In this document: positions 63,962 through 64,000 of the stretch, one piece after another | Layout of the letters: each line of letters opens with the position of its first letter | Position numbering within the stretch: position 1 is the stretch's first letter | NCBI GenBank assembly: GCA_937625935.1 | Contig: OW569360.1 | Coordinates: forward strand, 434,001-498,000 | Length of the DNA stretch: 64,000 nucleotides | Direction: 5' to 3' | From: Tetramitus jugosus | Taxonomy: Eukaryota; Heterolobosea; Eutetramitea; Acrasida; Vahlkampfiidae | Made by a program: the position numbers and the translations under genes | Notes under the pieces: model-generated | Seen by the model: the letters and a program-made list of their open reading frames with translations, nothing else | The model's database searches: none | What the model was told of the DNA's origin: nothing

Positions 63962-64000
63962 AAATTTCTTGAGCAGTTTTCAGCAGAAGATGTCATAGCA

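Noticed and set aside
1-64000. CRISPR arrays, rRNA genes or bacterial operons
   Set aside because: No spaced direct repeats or rRNA-like sequence were seen; introns and gene content are eukaryotic.

Overview
The window is eukaryotic nuclear DNA, most likely from a Naegleria-like heterolobosean amoeba. This is inferred from the very compact layout on both strands, AT-rich spacers, GT-AG introns of mostly 50-120 nt with GTATGT or GTAAGT donors, A-rich start contexts, many CAA/Q and N tracts, and the gene content; no marker gene fixes the species. About 35 protein genes, two tRNA genes and several transposon or pseudogene remnants can be supported. Splice sites were placed by eye from GT-AG signals and frame continuity.

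Left part (1-20 kb): a truncated nitroreductase; a LisH-RasGEF protein; an EFCAB11-like EF-hand protein; a small WW plus twin-CX9C protein; a small unknown; a four-exon WDR26/GID7-type WD40 protein whose first exon is not found; adenylate kinase; an MCRS1-type FHA protein; a ten-exon gene proposed as a SHOC1/ZIP2-like meiotic protein; a CCCH protein; an acidic unknown; and an F-box protein.

Island (about 20-28.3 kb): gene-poor, with a 190-bp MITE-like element, two identical tRNA-Ile(AAT) genes in direct repeat that share a 48-bp upstream block, a decayed piggyBac-like fragment, one unrecognised three-exon gene of about 1178 residues with Cys/His clusters, and a broken RRM-like pseudogene. This is the most accessory-looking part of the window.

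Right part (28.3-64 kb): a dense housekeeping and membrane block. It holds a coiled-coil unknown, TM2-domain protein, TMEM151-like protein, epoxide-hydrolase-like enzyme, serine racemase/threonine dehydratase, a secreted propeller-like protein, an FHA/coiled-coil protein with a possible PP1-docking motif, a YIPF protein, an ELO elongase, a PTB-like RRM protein, ALG9, mitochondrial ATP synthase epsilon (with a 9-nt first exon), an M1 aminopeptidase, a SAP protein, a secreted Cys phosphatase, a large receptor-like protein (seven RCC1-like repeats, five EGF, PKD/REJ-like region, GPS, one TM), a coiled-coil/BRCT protein, ELOF1, a PX protein, a complex III subunit 8 homologue and a low-complexity unknown.

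The genes do not form an operon-like pathway. Recurrent themes are nuclear/DNA functions (FHA, BRCT, SHOC1-like, MCRS1, ELOF1), nuclear-encoded mitochondrial subunits (ATP5E, QCR8) and the secretory pathway (ALG9, YIPF, ELO). Short or shared intergenic spaces suggest bidirectional promoters and very short 3' ends.
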